A stretch of DNA of 25,248 nucleotides from an uncultured Odoribacter sp. (GTDB lineage: Bacteria; Bacteroidota; Bacteroidia; Bacteroidales; Marinifilaceae). A model generated the notes under the pieces. That model did not search any database, was not told the origin of the DNA, and worked only from the letters and a program-made list of their open reading frames with translations. Position numbers and translations under genes: made by a program. Positions 8,399 to 15,855 of the stretch are shown piece by piece (positions within the stretch are counted from its first letter, which is position 1; each line of letters begins with the position of its first letter). The stretch covers positions 1 through 25,248 of the forward strand of contig CAJJNP010000030.1 in NCBI GenBank assembly GCA_905193145.1. Reading direction: 5' to 3'.

Positions 8399-8557
8399 GG
8401 GAGGGATAATTTTTAGGAACACAATGAAATGGGCAGACGGCAAACTGCGCTCCTTCCAGAAAAATCAAAAGGTTGTTTTCGCTCTTGGCGGTGTTCCAAT
8501 AGCCTGTAATAGCTATAATGTGCGGTTATAGACCATTTGGGTTAACCGGCAGCCCGT
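8399..8557. other. short spacer, nothing recognised
   Basis: No gene, repeat or promoter is convincing between the terminator and the end of the HTH gene on the minus strand. Confidence 0.4.
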
Positions 8558-8860
8558 CTATTTCAACCTATACGCTTCTTTGTACCCTTTCATCAAGGTG
8601 CGCTCGATGTCGGAATTGCGGTACAGAATCTTGCCGCCAACCTGCGTGTATGGCAGGATGCCGTTGTTGCGGTAGTCCTGAAGAGTTCTGCGGCTTACTT
8701 TCAACAAGTGCGCCACCTCCTTGTCTGTCAGCAGTTCATCGTTGAATACTGCTGGCTGTTGCTTGCTTAGCAACTTTTCGAGCGAAGCCAAAAGCCTGTC
8801 GAAATTCGAGTGTACGCTCTTTACCCACTCGTGATCTTTTTCTCTGATTCCATTACTCAT
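8558..8860 (-). CDS. excisionase-like helix-turn-helix protein
   Basis: This 100-residue protein has a MerR/excisionase-type winged helix in its C-terminal half: LLTDKEVAHLLKVSRRTLQDYRNNGILPYTQVGGKILYRNSDIER (about 43-88, shown in parts as LLTDKEVAHLLKVS and NGILPYTQVGGKILY). Proteins of this kind in Bacteroides elements bind near att sites or the mob region to steer excision or transcription. It lies 31 bases downstream of a paralogous gene on the same strand, and both are probably one transcript reading towards the terminator at 8343-8398. ATG 8860-8858 is the start; no strong ribosome binding site is seen, as is usual in this group. Function beyond DNA binding is inferred. Confidence 0.85.
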   Translation of the reverse strand: MSNGIREKDHEWVKSVHSNFDRLLASLEKLLSKQQPAVFNDELLTDKEVAHLLKVSRRTLQDYRNNGILPYTQVGGKILYRNSDIERTLMKGYKEAYRLK

Positions 8861-8891
8861 ACGGTTCTATTATTGGTTATACGTTTCTTGG

Positions 8892-9203
8892 TCAAATGCT
8901 ACTGCCTTTCCATTGTGCCCCCTTGCGTCTGTCTTCCACAGCAGAAATGACAGGTTCCACATCTTCGGAGCGGTAGTAGGTCCTGTTACCTATTTTGGTA
9001 AAGGCAAGCGTTCCGTTGTCACGAAGGGTCTGCAAGGTTCTCGGACTGATGCGTAGTTTCCGGCACACGGCATGATTATCCATCCAGCCGTTCTTTTCCC
9101 TTTCTCCATACGACTTGCAAAGGTTGTCGATTCGTTGTACGAAGTAATCCAACTTCGCAGCCACCTCTTCAAAGGCTTGTTTCTCAAAACTGATTATTTC
9201 CAT
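8892..9203 (-). CDS. excisionase-like helix-turn-helix protein, first of the pair
   Basis: From ATG 9203 this is a 103-residue protein; a GTG at 9212 in frame is an alternative start. The N-terminal part (FEEVAAKLDYFVQRIDNLC) looks helical, and the C-terminal half is a winged helix, with WMDNHAVCRKLRISPRTLQ as the helix-turn-helix and GTLAFTKIGNRTYYR as the wing. It is a diverged paralogue of the following gene; such pairs often stand between the integrase and mobilization genes in Bacteroidales elements. Its probable role is excision control or regulation. Two candidate promoters lie upstream on the minus strand. Confidence 0.85.
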   Translation of the reverse strand: MEIISFEKQAFEEVAAKLDYFVQRIDNLCKSYGEREKNGWMDNHAVCRKLRISPRTLQTLRDNGTLAFTKIGNRTYYRSEDVEPVISAVEDRRKGAQWKGSSI

Positions 9204-9249
9204 AATTGTCACTGTTTATATTGTTCATACTATTTTTTCGTCGGTTCTG

Positions 9250-9257
9250 CAAAAGTA
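9250..9257 (-). promoter_or_regulatory. -7 promoter box, near promoter of the HTH pair
   Basis: On the minus strand the bases read TACTTTTG, a match to TAnnTTTG, followed by CAG. It would give a leader of about 40 bases before ATG 9203. No clear -33 box is seen at the proper spacing. Confidence 0.4.
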
Positions 9258-9352
9258 AGTCGGCTTTGCGTCTTACCATATGCGTTTCAAACATGTGGTT
9301 GTCTATGGCATAATTGGCTTAAGACACCGCCTTGTTTTTACTGTTCCCTGTG

Positions 9353-9383
9353 CAAAGTAATGTAGTAATCGTCACACTGCAAA
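9353..9383 (-). promoter_or_regulatory. promoter, distal, of the HTH pair
   Basis: Reading the minus strand, a TTTG (9383-9380) is followed 20 bases later by TACTTTG (9359-9353), so both parts of a Bacteroides promoter are present with the right spacing, although the -7 box has one base fewer than the consensus. The leader to ATG 9203 would be about 140 bases. Confidence 0.45.
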
Positions 9384-9681
9384 GGATTTACAGATTGCTG
9401 ACGGTCTGTTGCATCACTTGTCATCATGTTACATAATCAGTGGACAAAATGTACTGGCTAAGAATACTGATTTCAGGAAACAAACTTCTCTCAACTAAAT
9501 GACATAAGCAGATTATAGCAATTAGCACCGTTGCTTCAATGGCTAAACGCATAATCCACCATAATTGCCACACTGTCTCCATTTACTTGATTCTGTGAAC
9601 TATACACACTTCCTTTGCAGACGATAATCGGTCAAGGTGCATACCGAGACCACTGTATTAACCAATTAAAATCCATAATTT
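9384..9681. other. intergenic region before the mob operon
   Basis: About 300 bases without a gene lie between the divergent HTH pair and the mob operon. A weak inverted repeat, ACAGA/TCTGT (9390-9394, 9405-9409), is the only structure I see. The mob operon promoter must lie here, but I cannot place it with confidence. Confidence 0.35.
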
Positions 9682-10071
9682 ATGGGAACAACAAAAAAAC
9701 TTGGGAAAGAACAATGGGAGACTATGACAGGCACGGTAATGTCTCAGATTCTTCCCGATGGAGACAAACTTGAAATCGAAAACGAGGCAGAAGTTGGTAG
9801 GCAACCCGAAACGTCTCCGGCTCCCCAACGCAGAGTAAGCAGCCGACAACGCAAGCTGTCGTTGGACGAGTATCGCAGTACCTTTCTGCAAGTGCCGAAA
9901 ATCGAAGACCGCAAACCCGTTTTTGTCAGTTGCGAAGTGCGCGACAGGTTGGATGAGTTTGTGCGCAAGCTCGGGAATCGCAAAATGAGCGTGTCGGGAT
10001 TACTTGAAAACATCGCCAGACAACATCTTGAAATCTATTCGGAAGACTTCGAGCAGTGGCGCAAATTGTAG
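9682..10071 (+). CDS. DUF3408-type mobilization/conjugation accessory protein
   Basis: This 129-residue protein has a charged, low-complexity N-terminal half and a compact C-terminal domain (about 75-129: PVFVSCEVRDRLDEFVRKLG, then SVSGLLENIARQHLEIY) that matches the DUF3408 pattern. DUF3408 proteins occur in Bacteroides conjugative and mobilizable elements, where the fold resembles a ribbon-helix-helix DNA-binding domain; their exact role is not known. It begins the mob module and precedes a possible oriT hairpin and mobC. ATG 9682 is the only good start. It probably binds the transfer origin or regulates the mob genes. Confidence 0.8.
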   Translation: MGTTKKLGKEQWETMTGTVMSQILPDGDKLEIENEAEVGRQPETSPAPQRRVSSRQRKLSLDEYRSTFLQVPKIEDRKPVFVSCEVRDRLDEFVRKLGNRKMSVSGLLENIARQHLEIYSEDFEQWRKL

Positions 10072-10250
10072 GAAAAATCTGCATTACTGCCGTCAGGCAT
10101 TCTTGAATCCACTGATGCGTGTAACTTCTGTTTTTGGAAGGGAGCGAGGTTATCTTTCGGGCATCCCAAAAAACTTCGCTCCACTCCCGAAATCGTGGAG
10201 ACAATCCGCTCCCAATGGTCGCAGATTGTAAGATACATCATCACAGTGAA
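10072..10250. other. candidate oriT region
   Basis: An inverted repeat, GGAGCGA (10141-10147) and TCGCTCC (10176-10182), encloses TTTCGGGCATCCC and is followed by CACTCCCGAAATCG, which partly repeats the inner TTCGGG as its complement. It lies directly before mobC and the relaxase gene, the usual place for oriT in this kind of module. The nick site is not identifiable from sequence alone. Confidence 0.4.
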
Positions 10251-10633
10251 ATGGCTAATCACAATAAACCAAGTAAAATGAGTAACAGCAATAAAATCAA
10301 ACCCAAAGGGAGACCGAGAGCAAGCAGCTTTCGCAAACTCTCCAAATCCGTAACAGTGAAATTCTCCAAGCCCGATTACGACCGTCTGTGTCTTCGTAGC
10401 AGACAGGCCAATCGGACACTTGCCGAATACATCAGAGATTCTACGTTCAACACACAGATTGTGGCCAAGCATTCCCTGGAGGAAGCGGTCACTATCGTAG
10501 CCTTGTAGGAATGGCGAACAACCTGAACCAGCTTACAAAACTGTCACATCAGATTGGACTGTACCGTACCGCCAATATGGTAACGGAACTGCTTGAAAAA
10601 CTGAAAGCGATAATGCACGAATATAAAACTTAA
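10251..10633 (+). pseudogene. mobC: MobC-like relaxosome protein, frameshifted near the end
   Basis: MobC proteins bind oriT and help the relaxase to nick. The first frame, 10251-10508 (85 residues), has a basic start and the RHH-like segment SVTVKFSKPDYDRLCLRSRQ then RTLAEYIRDS. It stops at TAG 10506-10508. The missing end, MANNLNQLTKLSHQIGLYRT to LLEKLKAIMHEYK, is in the next frame, 10511-10633. Loss of one base (TTG TCA GGA becoming TTG TAG GA) explains the break, since family members read on through LSGMANNLNQ. The second piece has its own ATG at 10511, so two separate peptides by coupled translation are conceivable. The gene is otherwise well placed, 13 bases before the relaxase start. 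Confidence 0.75.
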
Positions 10634-10646
10634 CAGTGAGGTAACA

Positions 10647-11585
10647 ATGATAGGAAAAATCAAGAAAGGAAAATCATTTGGCGGATGCATCCGCTATGTA
10701 ATGGGCAAAGATAATGCAGAAATCATTGCTTCCGATGGCGTATTGTTAGGTAATACTCATGAAATAACGGACAGTTTCAACTATCATCGTATGCTTAATC
10801 CAAAAATAAAACAGCCTGTCGGACACATCGCTTTGAGCTTCAAACCGGAAGACAAGCCCAAACTGACCGATGAACTTATGGCTAAAATAGCAATGGAATA
10901 TATGGATCTGATGGGCATTAGGAACACCCAATTCATATTGGTAAGGCACAATAATACCGACAATCCGCATTGTCATTTGGTCTACAACCGCATAGGGTAT
11001 GACGGCAAGGTAATCTCTTCGCAAGGTGATTACAAGCGTAACGAGATAGCGACAAAAAAGCTGAAAGACAAATACGGATTGACATATGCCGAGGATAAAA
11101 GCAAGACCAACGTGGAGAAACTGCGTTCTGCCGAACAGGTAAAATATGAGATTCACAACTCCGTGAAGGATGCGTTGCGACATTCTAAAACATGGAAAGA
11201 GTTCAATGACAGTCTGGTGGAACAAGGTATCATACTTGAATTCGTAAAAAGAAGCCGTGATATAAAGTCGGTAAATGATATACAGGGTATTCGCTTTACC
11301 AAAGACGGACTGACCTTCAAGGCTTCACAAATCAGCCGTGATTTCAGTTTCGCAAAACTCAATGCCCGATTAAGTTGGAATACGTCTGATACAGAGCAGA
11401 GCCTTGACTCTAAAAAGCAGAAACATAAACTGATATCCGATAATGCTCTCAATACCAATATTATTGAAAGTAACGGTTTGGGATTGCTTTCTTCTTTTGG
11501 CGAAACTCCACCGGAAGAACAAATCCCATACGATGAACTATTGCGCAAGCTCAAGAAGAAAAAGAGAAAAGGCTTGGGTCTGTAA
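10647..11585 (+). CDS. MobP-like relaxase/mobilization nuclease
   Basis: This 312-residue protein should nick DNA at oriT and pilot the strand to a recipient with the help of a conjugative element. The relaxase domain covers about residues 1-150: the probable catalytic tyrosine is Y17 in GCIRYVMGKD, and the metal-binding motif is H101-x3-D105-x2-H108-x-H110 in RHNNTDNPHCHLVYNR. The rest is a helical region ending in a lysine-rich tail. It resembles the short relaxases (BmgA-like) of Bacteroides mobilizable elements. A GTGAGGTAAC ribosome binding site precedes ATG 10647. The gene is intact although its mobC neighbour is frameshifted. Confidence 0.9.
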   Translation: MIGKIKKGKSFGGCIRYVMGKDNAEIIASDGVLLGNTHEITDSFNYHRMLNPKIKQPVGHIALSFKPEDKPKLTDELMAKIAMEYMDLMGIRNTQFILVRHNNTDNPHCHLVYNRIGYDGKVISSQGDYKRNEIATKKLKDKYGLTYAEDKSKTNVEKLRSAEQVKYEIHNSVKDALRHSKTWKEFNDSLVEQGIILEFVKRSRDIKSVNDIQGIRFTKDGLTFKASQISRDFSFAKLNARLSWNTSDTEQSLDSKKQKHKLISDNALNTNIIESNGLGLLSSFGETPPEEQIPYDELLRKLKKKKRKGLGL

Positions 11586-11625
11586 TAAAATTATCGAAAC
11601 GTAAAACATTAAAATCAAGATAAAT

Positions 11626-12456
11626 ATGAAACAGGAAGAATTAATGGAAAGCATCTATGGATGCCTGGAGAGAATAGAAAACAAGGTGAACGGTCTATCC
11701 ATGCCCCAATCGGTAGACGGAAATTCCGAAGTGTACAACACAAATGATGCTGCAATGCAGGAGTTCAAACAGGACTTGAACGGCATCAAGACATCGTTCA
11801 ACCGCCTTACAGAAAGCATCGTTGCCATCCGTGGCGATATCACCGATTTACTGAAACGCAACTCTATGGTAAACAAGGTCATGGAATCATTGTCTGTGCA
11901 GAACAACGAACATCAGCACAGCCGGAAGCAACAGAACGATTGTTCCAATAGAATCATCAAGATGTTGGCCGATCTGGGAACAAAGCAGACGCAGGAATCC
12001 GATGAGATAAAATCTCTGTTGCGAACCACCGATGAGCGTATCAAGGATGGTGTCTATTACGAAAAACACCACAGTTTCAGTATCGAATCTCCCTTTATCT
12101 TTTGGGGCTTTTGCGGAATGTTTGCCATGATAGTCGTCTTGGCTGTGGCACTGTATTTCGCCAAGCAACCGGATTACGACCGCATCGACAACGACTTGAA
12201 GTACCGCTACATCAAGATGAAAGGAGAGATTACCCCGAACGGTATATCAGAATTGGAAAACATCTTTGAACTCAATCGTGATAACGACAAAATCCGCCAG
12301 ATGCGCAAAGATGTGGAATCCTACGAAGATGCAGTACACAAACGAGCTGCCCTTGCTGAGCAAGCCCGATTAAAAGAACAGGCAGCAAAGGAGCAGGAGG
12401 ACAAGGCAAAATCCATCAAATCCAAGCCAATACAAACTGACAAACCTAAAAAGTGA
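11626..12456 (+). CDS. mob-operon membrane protein with coiled coil
   Basis: This 276-residue protein has a long helical, coiled-coil-like N-terminal part (about 1-145), one transmembrane segment at about 156-178 (FIFWGFCGMFAMIVVLAVAL) and a charged C-terminal part rich in A, K, E and Q. There is no signal peptide. It follows the relaxase by 40 bases, and such proteins are regularly found as the last gene of Bacteroides mob operons. It may link the relaxosome to a coupling protein at the inner membrane, but no function is proven. A terminator follows 40 bases after its stop. Confidence 0.75.
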   Translation: MKQEELMESIYGCLERIENKVNGLSMPQSVDGNSEVYNTNDAAMQEFKQDLNGIKTSFNRLTESIVAIRGDITDLLKRNSMVNKVMESLSVQNNEHQHSRKQQNDCSNRIIKMLADLGTKQTQESDEIKSLLRTTDERIKDGVYYEKHHSFSIESPFIFWGFCGMFAMIVVLAVALYFAKQPDYDRIDNDLKYRYIKMKGEITPNGISELENIFELNRDNDKIRQMRKDVESYEDAVHKRAALAEQARLKEQAAKEQEDKAKSIKSKPIQTDKPKK

Positions 12457-12496
12457 GCGTATGGCAAGAGTAAAAGTTGCGAAGTGAACGGAAATA

Positions 12497-12540
12497 GAAA
12501 GCCAGCAGGTTATCAATAATCATGTGGCTTTCTTTAATAT
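12497..12540 (+). terminator. rho-independent terminator of the mob operon
   Basis: GAAAGCCA (12497-12504) pairs with TGGCTTTC (12525-12532) around a 20-base loop, followed by TTTAATAT. It separates the mob operon from the BREX cargo. Confidence 0.75.
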
Positions 12541-12562
12541 ACCTTGTTCATTAAACAAAATG

Positions 12563-12608
12563 CCATCTTTTTGAAAAAATACACCATGTTTTTGAAAGAA
12601 TACTCCAT
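12563..12608. repeat. two tandem 21-nt repeats upstream of the BREX regulator
   Basis: CCATCTTTTTGAAAAAATACA (12563-12583) is followed directly by CCATGTTTTTGAAAGAATACT (12584-12604), differing at three positions, and then by a third CCAT (12605-12608). A 21-base period puts the copies on the same face of the helix. The array ends just before the -33 region of the regulator promoter, so it may be an operator. Confidence 0.7.
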
Positions 12609-12611
12609 ATA

Positions 12612-12644
12612 TTAGTGATAATCACAGGAAAATTTGTATCTTTG
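12612..12644 (+). promoter_or_regulatory. promoter of the BREX operon
   Basis: TATCTTTG (12637-12644) is a full match to the -7 consensus TAnnTTTG. A TTAG (12612-12615) lies 21 bases upstream as a weak -33 box. The transcript would start near 12651, about 34 bases before the regulator ATG. Confidence 0.6.
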
Positions 12645-12684
12645 CAAAATTTTAATGGGATCATACAACATCATACATTAGTAT

Positions 12685-12900
12685 ATGCAGAAAGGTGCAA
12701 ATATCAATAGAATAAAAGCTGTGCTTGCGGAACAAAATAGAACAAGCAAATGGCTCGCTGGAGAATTGGGCAAAGATCAAGCTACTATATCAAAATGGTG
12801 TACCAATACATATCAGCCAAGTTTGGATACATTGGTGAAAATAGCAGAACTGCTCAATGTTGATGTTAGAGATTTAATTGTAAAAACTGAAATTAAATAA
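12685..12900 (+). CDS. XRE-family HTH regulator of the BREX operon
   Basis: This 71-residue protein is almost entirely a helix-turn-helix domain: IKAVLAEQNRTSKWLAGELG forms helices 1-2, QATISKWCTN is the recognition helix, and PSLDTLVKIAELLNVDVRDL closes the fold. It is the first gene of the operon, four bases before brxP, and follows the tandem 21-nt repeats and promoter, so it probably regulates the BREX genes. It is not the larger WYL-type BrxR found with BREX type 1. Whether it represses or activates cannot be told. Confidence 0.88.
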   Translation: MQKGANINRIKAVLAEQNRTSKWLAGELGKDQATISKWCTNTYQPSLDTLVKIAELLNVDVRDLIVKTEIK

Positions 12901-12904
12901 GTTC

Positions 12905-15403
12905 ATGTATAAAATAGAATGGGATAAAGATACCGGAGGTGTTTTGTTAAGTGCCAAAGTCACTAAAGAGACTTTAGGTATTGCACCTCGTCCTGTTTGG
13001 TTTGAAGAACTTGATTTACTTGGTCTTGACCGTCTTGGTTGGACTTACCCACGAACAGAAGAACCACTTATGTGGGCAGTTAATAAACAATATTTCTATC
13101 GTGGCGACTTGATGTTTGAGGCTAAAGGTGCTAATATTTACGATGCGCCAACAATCGTTTTCCAATCGGGTAAAGAGACAGCCACTATAAAACCGATTGA
13201 CGTGAAAGAAATGTTAAGGCGTAATAGCGATCAAATGTTTTTGATTGAGAATGAGGCTATCGAATTTATTCGCGATACCTATATGGCTTATTCTGGTGTG
13301 AGTAAAGCCAATGCACTATCAAAAGCTAATCAAGAGGTTGACTTTGAAGCACTCGCAGAGAAGGTAGAAAAACGTACTAAACAAAAAATGGCAGTAGTAA
13401 AGCAGGATTGCGACAGTTTCGATATAGTACCGCTCAAAACAGCCAATGCCGAAGGTAAACGTGTGTTGCTCTCTACTCGTATAGATAGATTTATTGCATC
13501 ATTTTCTGGTGGAAAAGACTCGCAAGTAGTGCTTGACCTTGTAACACGTGCCATACCTCCCACTGCTTTCGAGGTGATTTATTCCGATACCGGTTATGAA
13601 TTGCCTCCGTCATTGGAGCTTTATGAAGAAGTGAAACGCTTTTATGGCGAGCGTTTTCCCGCATTGAAGTTTTCCACCACGCGTAACCACGAATCGGTTC
13701 TCAATTACTGGGATAAAATAGGGACTCCTAACGACACCCACCGTTGGTGTTGCTCTGTAATGAAGACCGCACCGCTTTATCGCTCACTTAAAGTGGAGGG
13801 TAACAAGCAAGCGCGTGTGCTTACGTTTGATGGTGTCCGAGCAGAAGAATCTACTCGAAGAAGTGGGTATAACAGAATTGGAAATGGCAAACATATCTTT
13901 ACATACAATGCCCATCCTATTCTTCAATGGAATGTCGTTGAGATTTTCTTATATTTGATTATTCGCAATATTCCATTAAATCCAGCTTACCGCTTTGGAT
14001 TTTCACGTGTTGGTTGTGTTATTTGTCCGTTTGGGTCTGATTGGTCTGATTTTTTGGTTAGTAAATTATACCCTGATTTCAGAAAACCTTTTTTAGATAA
14101 GTTGCAATTTTGGGTTGAGACATCGGGTATTAAGGATCCCAAAACTTTTATCAAGACTAAACGTTGGCACATATCTGCACTTGGTAGTCCATCCTTGTCT
14201 AATAAAGATAGAGTTTTGATAAGTAGTTCCAACCACGTTACAAAACTCAAAATTTCAGCCGATCCAAATATCTTTTTTGAATGGCTTAAAGTTCTTGGAA
14301 CGTACACTATAGGCAACACCAAAGGCTCTTTTTCTGGAGCTATTCAAGTCGGCAAAGATATTATCTCATTTAGTGGCAATAAAACAGCCGCTCATATTGA
14401 GATTAAATTCAACACAAGTGATTCTCGCTTTGCAAATAATCTAATGCGAATCGCTCAAAAAGCGGCATATTGTGTTCAATGCGAAGTTTGCGAAGTCCAA
14501 TGTCCTACTGGAGCTTTGAAAATTGTGCCGCATTTGTCTATTGGATCACAATGTGTGCATTGCTTGAAATGTATTAATTTCCACGAAAAAGGTTGCATTG
14601 CAGCCGATTGTTTAAGAAAAATATCTGGTAAAATAAAAATGGATTCTTCATTATCAATAAAGGGTTATAAAACATTTGGTCTTCGTGATGAATGGATAGA
14701 TGAATATGTAAGTGATCCTGATAACTTTTGGTCAAGCACATTGTTAGGCACTGCTATGTTTGATTCTTTTAAGGCTTGGACTAAAGACGCTGGATTACTT
14801 GACACCAAAAATAGCCCTACAGAATTTTGCAAGTTAATGCAAGAAATTTATCGAGATAATCCCTCGTTGTTTTGGGAGATTATATGGATAAATCTTTCAT
14901 ATTCGTCTTTTATAGTCAATCGATTTATTAGCCAAATTTCTGTCGGAGACATTTTTGACAAGAAAACAATCTCTGATAAAATCAGTACTTCAGAAAGTGT
15001 TTCTTCACTGACAACATTAAACAATGCTATTGGGGCACTAATGGATATGTTCAAGAATTCGCCTATTGGCGATGACCTTGTTCAAGGTGAAGAATTTGAA
15101 AAAAAACGTATCAGAAGAAGTTACGATGATTTGAGCCTTGAAGCTCTTGCGTATTCATTATATCTATATGCCGAAAAAAATGGCAGCAAGGAATTCCGTG
15201 TTTCAGACCTTTACAATACTGACGGCTATAAAAGTGCGCCACTGGAATTTGGCATATCAAAAAACTCTCTTTTGAAGAAGTTGCGTGCGCTTTCATCTGA
15301 TGCAAATAGGGTTTTATTAGCTGAATTAAATATGGGATTAGACCATATTACATTAAAAGAAGATTTGGATTCTATTTCTGTACTTAAAATATTGACAGCG
15401 TAA
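12905..15403 (+). CDS. brxP: BrxP, PAPS-reductase-family protein of BREX type 4
   Basis: This 832-residue protein is the marker of BREX type 4. A PP-loop ATP-pyrophosphatase domain (about 190-400) has the motif SGGKDS at residues 201-206, and cysteine pairs follow in RWCCSV (C282, C283) and VGCVICPFG. A ferredoxin-like Fe-S segment lies at 523-569: C523-x2-C526-x2-C529-x3-C533-P, then C550-x2-C553-x2-C556 and C564, C569, enough for two 4Fe-4S clusters. Residues 1-185 and the C-terminal 260 residues are not recognised. PP-loop plus Fe-S proteins such as DndC activate a substrate by adenylation for sulfur transfer, so a sulfur-based DNA mark is plausible. It overlaps the next gene by one base (TAATG). 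BREX-4 lacks PglX, and no methyltransferase is present in this operon. Confidence 0.9.
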   Translation: MYKIEWDKDTGGVLLSAKVTKETLGIAPRPVWFEELDLLGLDRLGWTYPRTEEPLMWAVNKQYFYRGDLMFEAKGANIYDAPTIVFQSGKETATIKPIDVKEMLRRNSDQMFLIENEAIEFIRDTYMAYSGVSKANALSKANQEVDFEALAEKVEKRTKQKMAVVKQDCDSFDIVPLKTANAEGKRVLLSTRIDRFIASFSGGKDSQVVLDLVTRAIPPTAFEVIYSDTGYELPPSLELYEEVKRFYGERFPALKFSTTRNHESVLNYWDKIGTPNDTHRWCCSVMKTAPLYRSLKVEGNKQARVLTFDGVRAEESTRRSGYNRIGNGKHIFTYNAHPILQWNVVEIFLYLIIRNIPLNPAYRFGFSRVGCVICPFGSDWSDFLVSKLYPDFRKPFLDKLQFWVETSGIKDPKTFIKTKRWHISALGSPSLSNKDRVLISSSNHVTKLKISADPNIFFEWLKVLGTYTIGNTKGSFSGAIQVGKDIISFSGNKTAAHIEIKFNTSDSRFANNLMRIAQKAAYCVQCEVCEVQCPTGALKIVPHLSIGSQCVHCLKCINFHEKGCIAADCLRKISGKIKMDSSLSIKGYKTFGLRDEWIDEYVSDPDNFWSSTLLGTAMFDSFKAWTKDAGLLDTKNSPTEFCKLMQEIYRDNPSLFWEIIWINLSYSSFIVNRFISQISVGDIFDKKTISDKISTSESVSSLTTLNNAIGALMDMFKNSPIGDDLVQGEEFEKKRIRRSYDDLSLEALAYSLYLYAEKNGSKEFRVSDLYNTDGYKSAPLEFGISKNSLLKKLRALSSDANRVLLAELNMGLDHITLKEDLDSISVLKILTA

Positions 15404-15834
15404 TGAACTATGTTTTAGATATGTATCGACTTATGTTTACCTCTTTAAGAAGAGGTAACACGCAAGGTGTGTATTCTAAAGCAAAACCCGTTTTTTTAAT
15501 AACACTACTTGATTATATTCCACTTTATGAAGACAATAAATTGAAATGGGGAGATGAATTATTCCATGAAAATTATCTTCATAATTTCGAAATGGAAGAA
15601 AATCTGAAACCCACTCCTATGTGGAAGCCTTTTTTCTACCTATCTTCCGAACCATTCTATGCTCTTGTGTGGCGAGAAAATCCGCCATACAATTTATTGA
15701 AGCATCCCTCGGCAAAGCTCTTAAAAGAGTATCTGGATTACGCCAAACTTGACGATGAGTTGTGGAAACTGCTGCAAGATGAATCGAATAGAGCATATCT
15801 ACGAGAGTGCATAATTAAAAACTATTTCAATTGA
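15403..15834 (+). CDS. stand-alone SBD-like protein (COG3440/McrA N-terminal domain)
   Basis: This 143-residue protein resembles the N-terminal sulfur-binding domain of ScoMcrA/COG3440-type restriction enzymes, which recognises phosphorothioated DNA. Matching features are the start RLMFTSLRRGNTQG, the segment AKPVFLITLLDYI (compare HKPLLLLALLDLI), the WKPFFYLSSEPFYAL block (compare PFWRL..DGLW) and the tail YAKLDDELWKLLQDESNRAYL that in COG3440 proteins joins to the nuclease. There is no HNH nuclease domain; the protein ends at the domain border. Its start overlaps the brxP stop (TAATG), so the two are tightly coupled, and brxC follows after 21 bases. It could read a sulfur mark made by BrxP. 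The similarity is from pattern recall, and the key pocket residues are not all conserved. Confidence 0.62.
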   Translation: MNYVLDMYRLMFTSLRRGNTQGVYSKAKPVFLITLLDYIPLYEDNKLKWGDELFHENYLHNFEMEENLKPTPMWKPFFYLSSEPFYALVWRENPPYNLLKHPSAKLLKEYLDYAKLDDELWKLLQDESNRAYLRECIIKNYFN

Positions 15835-15855
15835 ATTTCAATTTTATACTTGACA

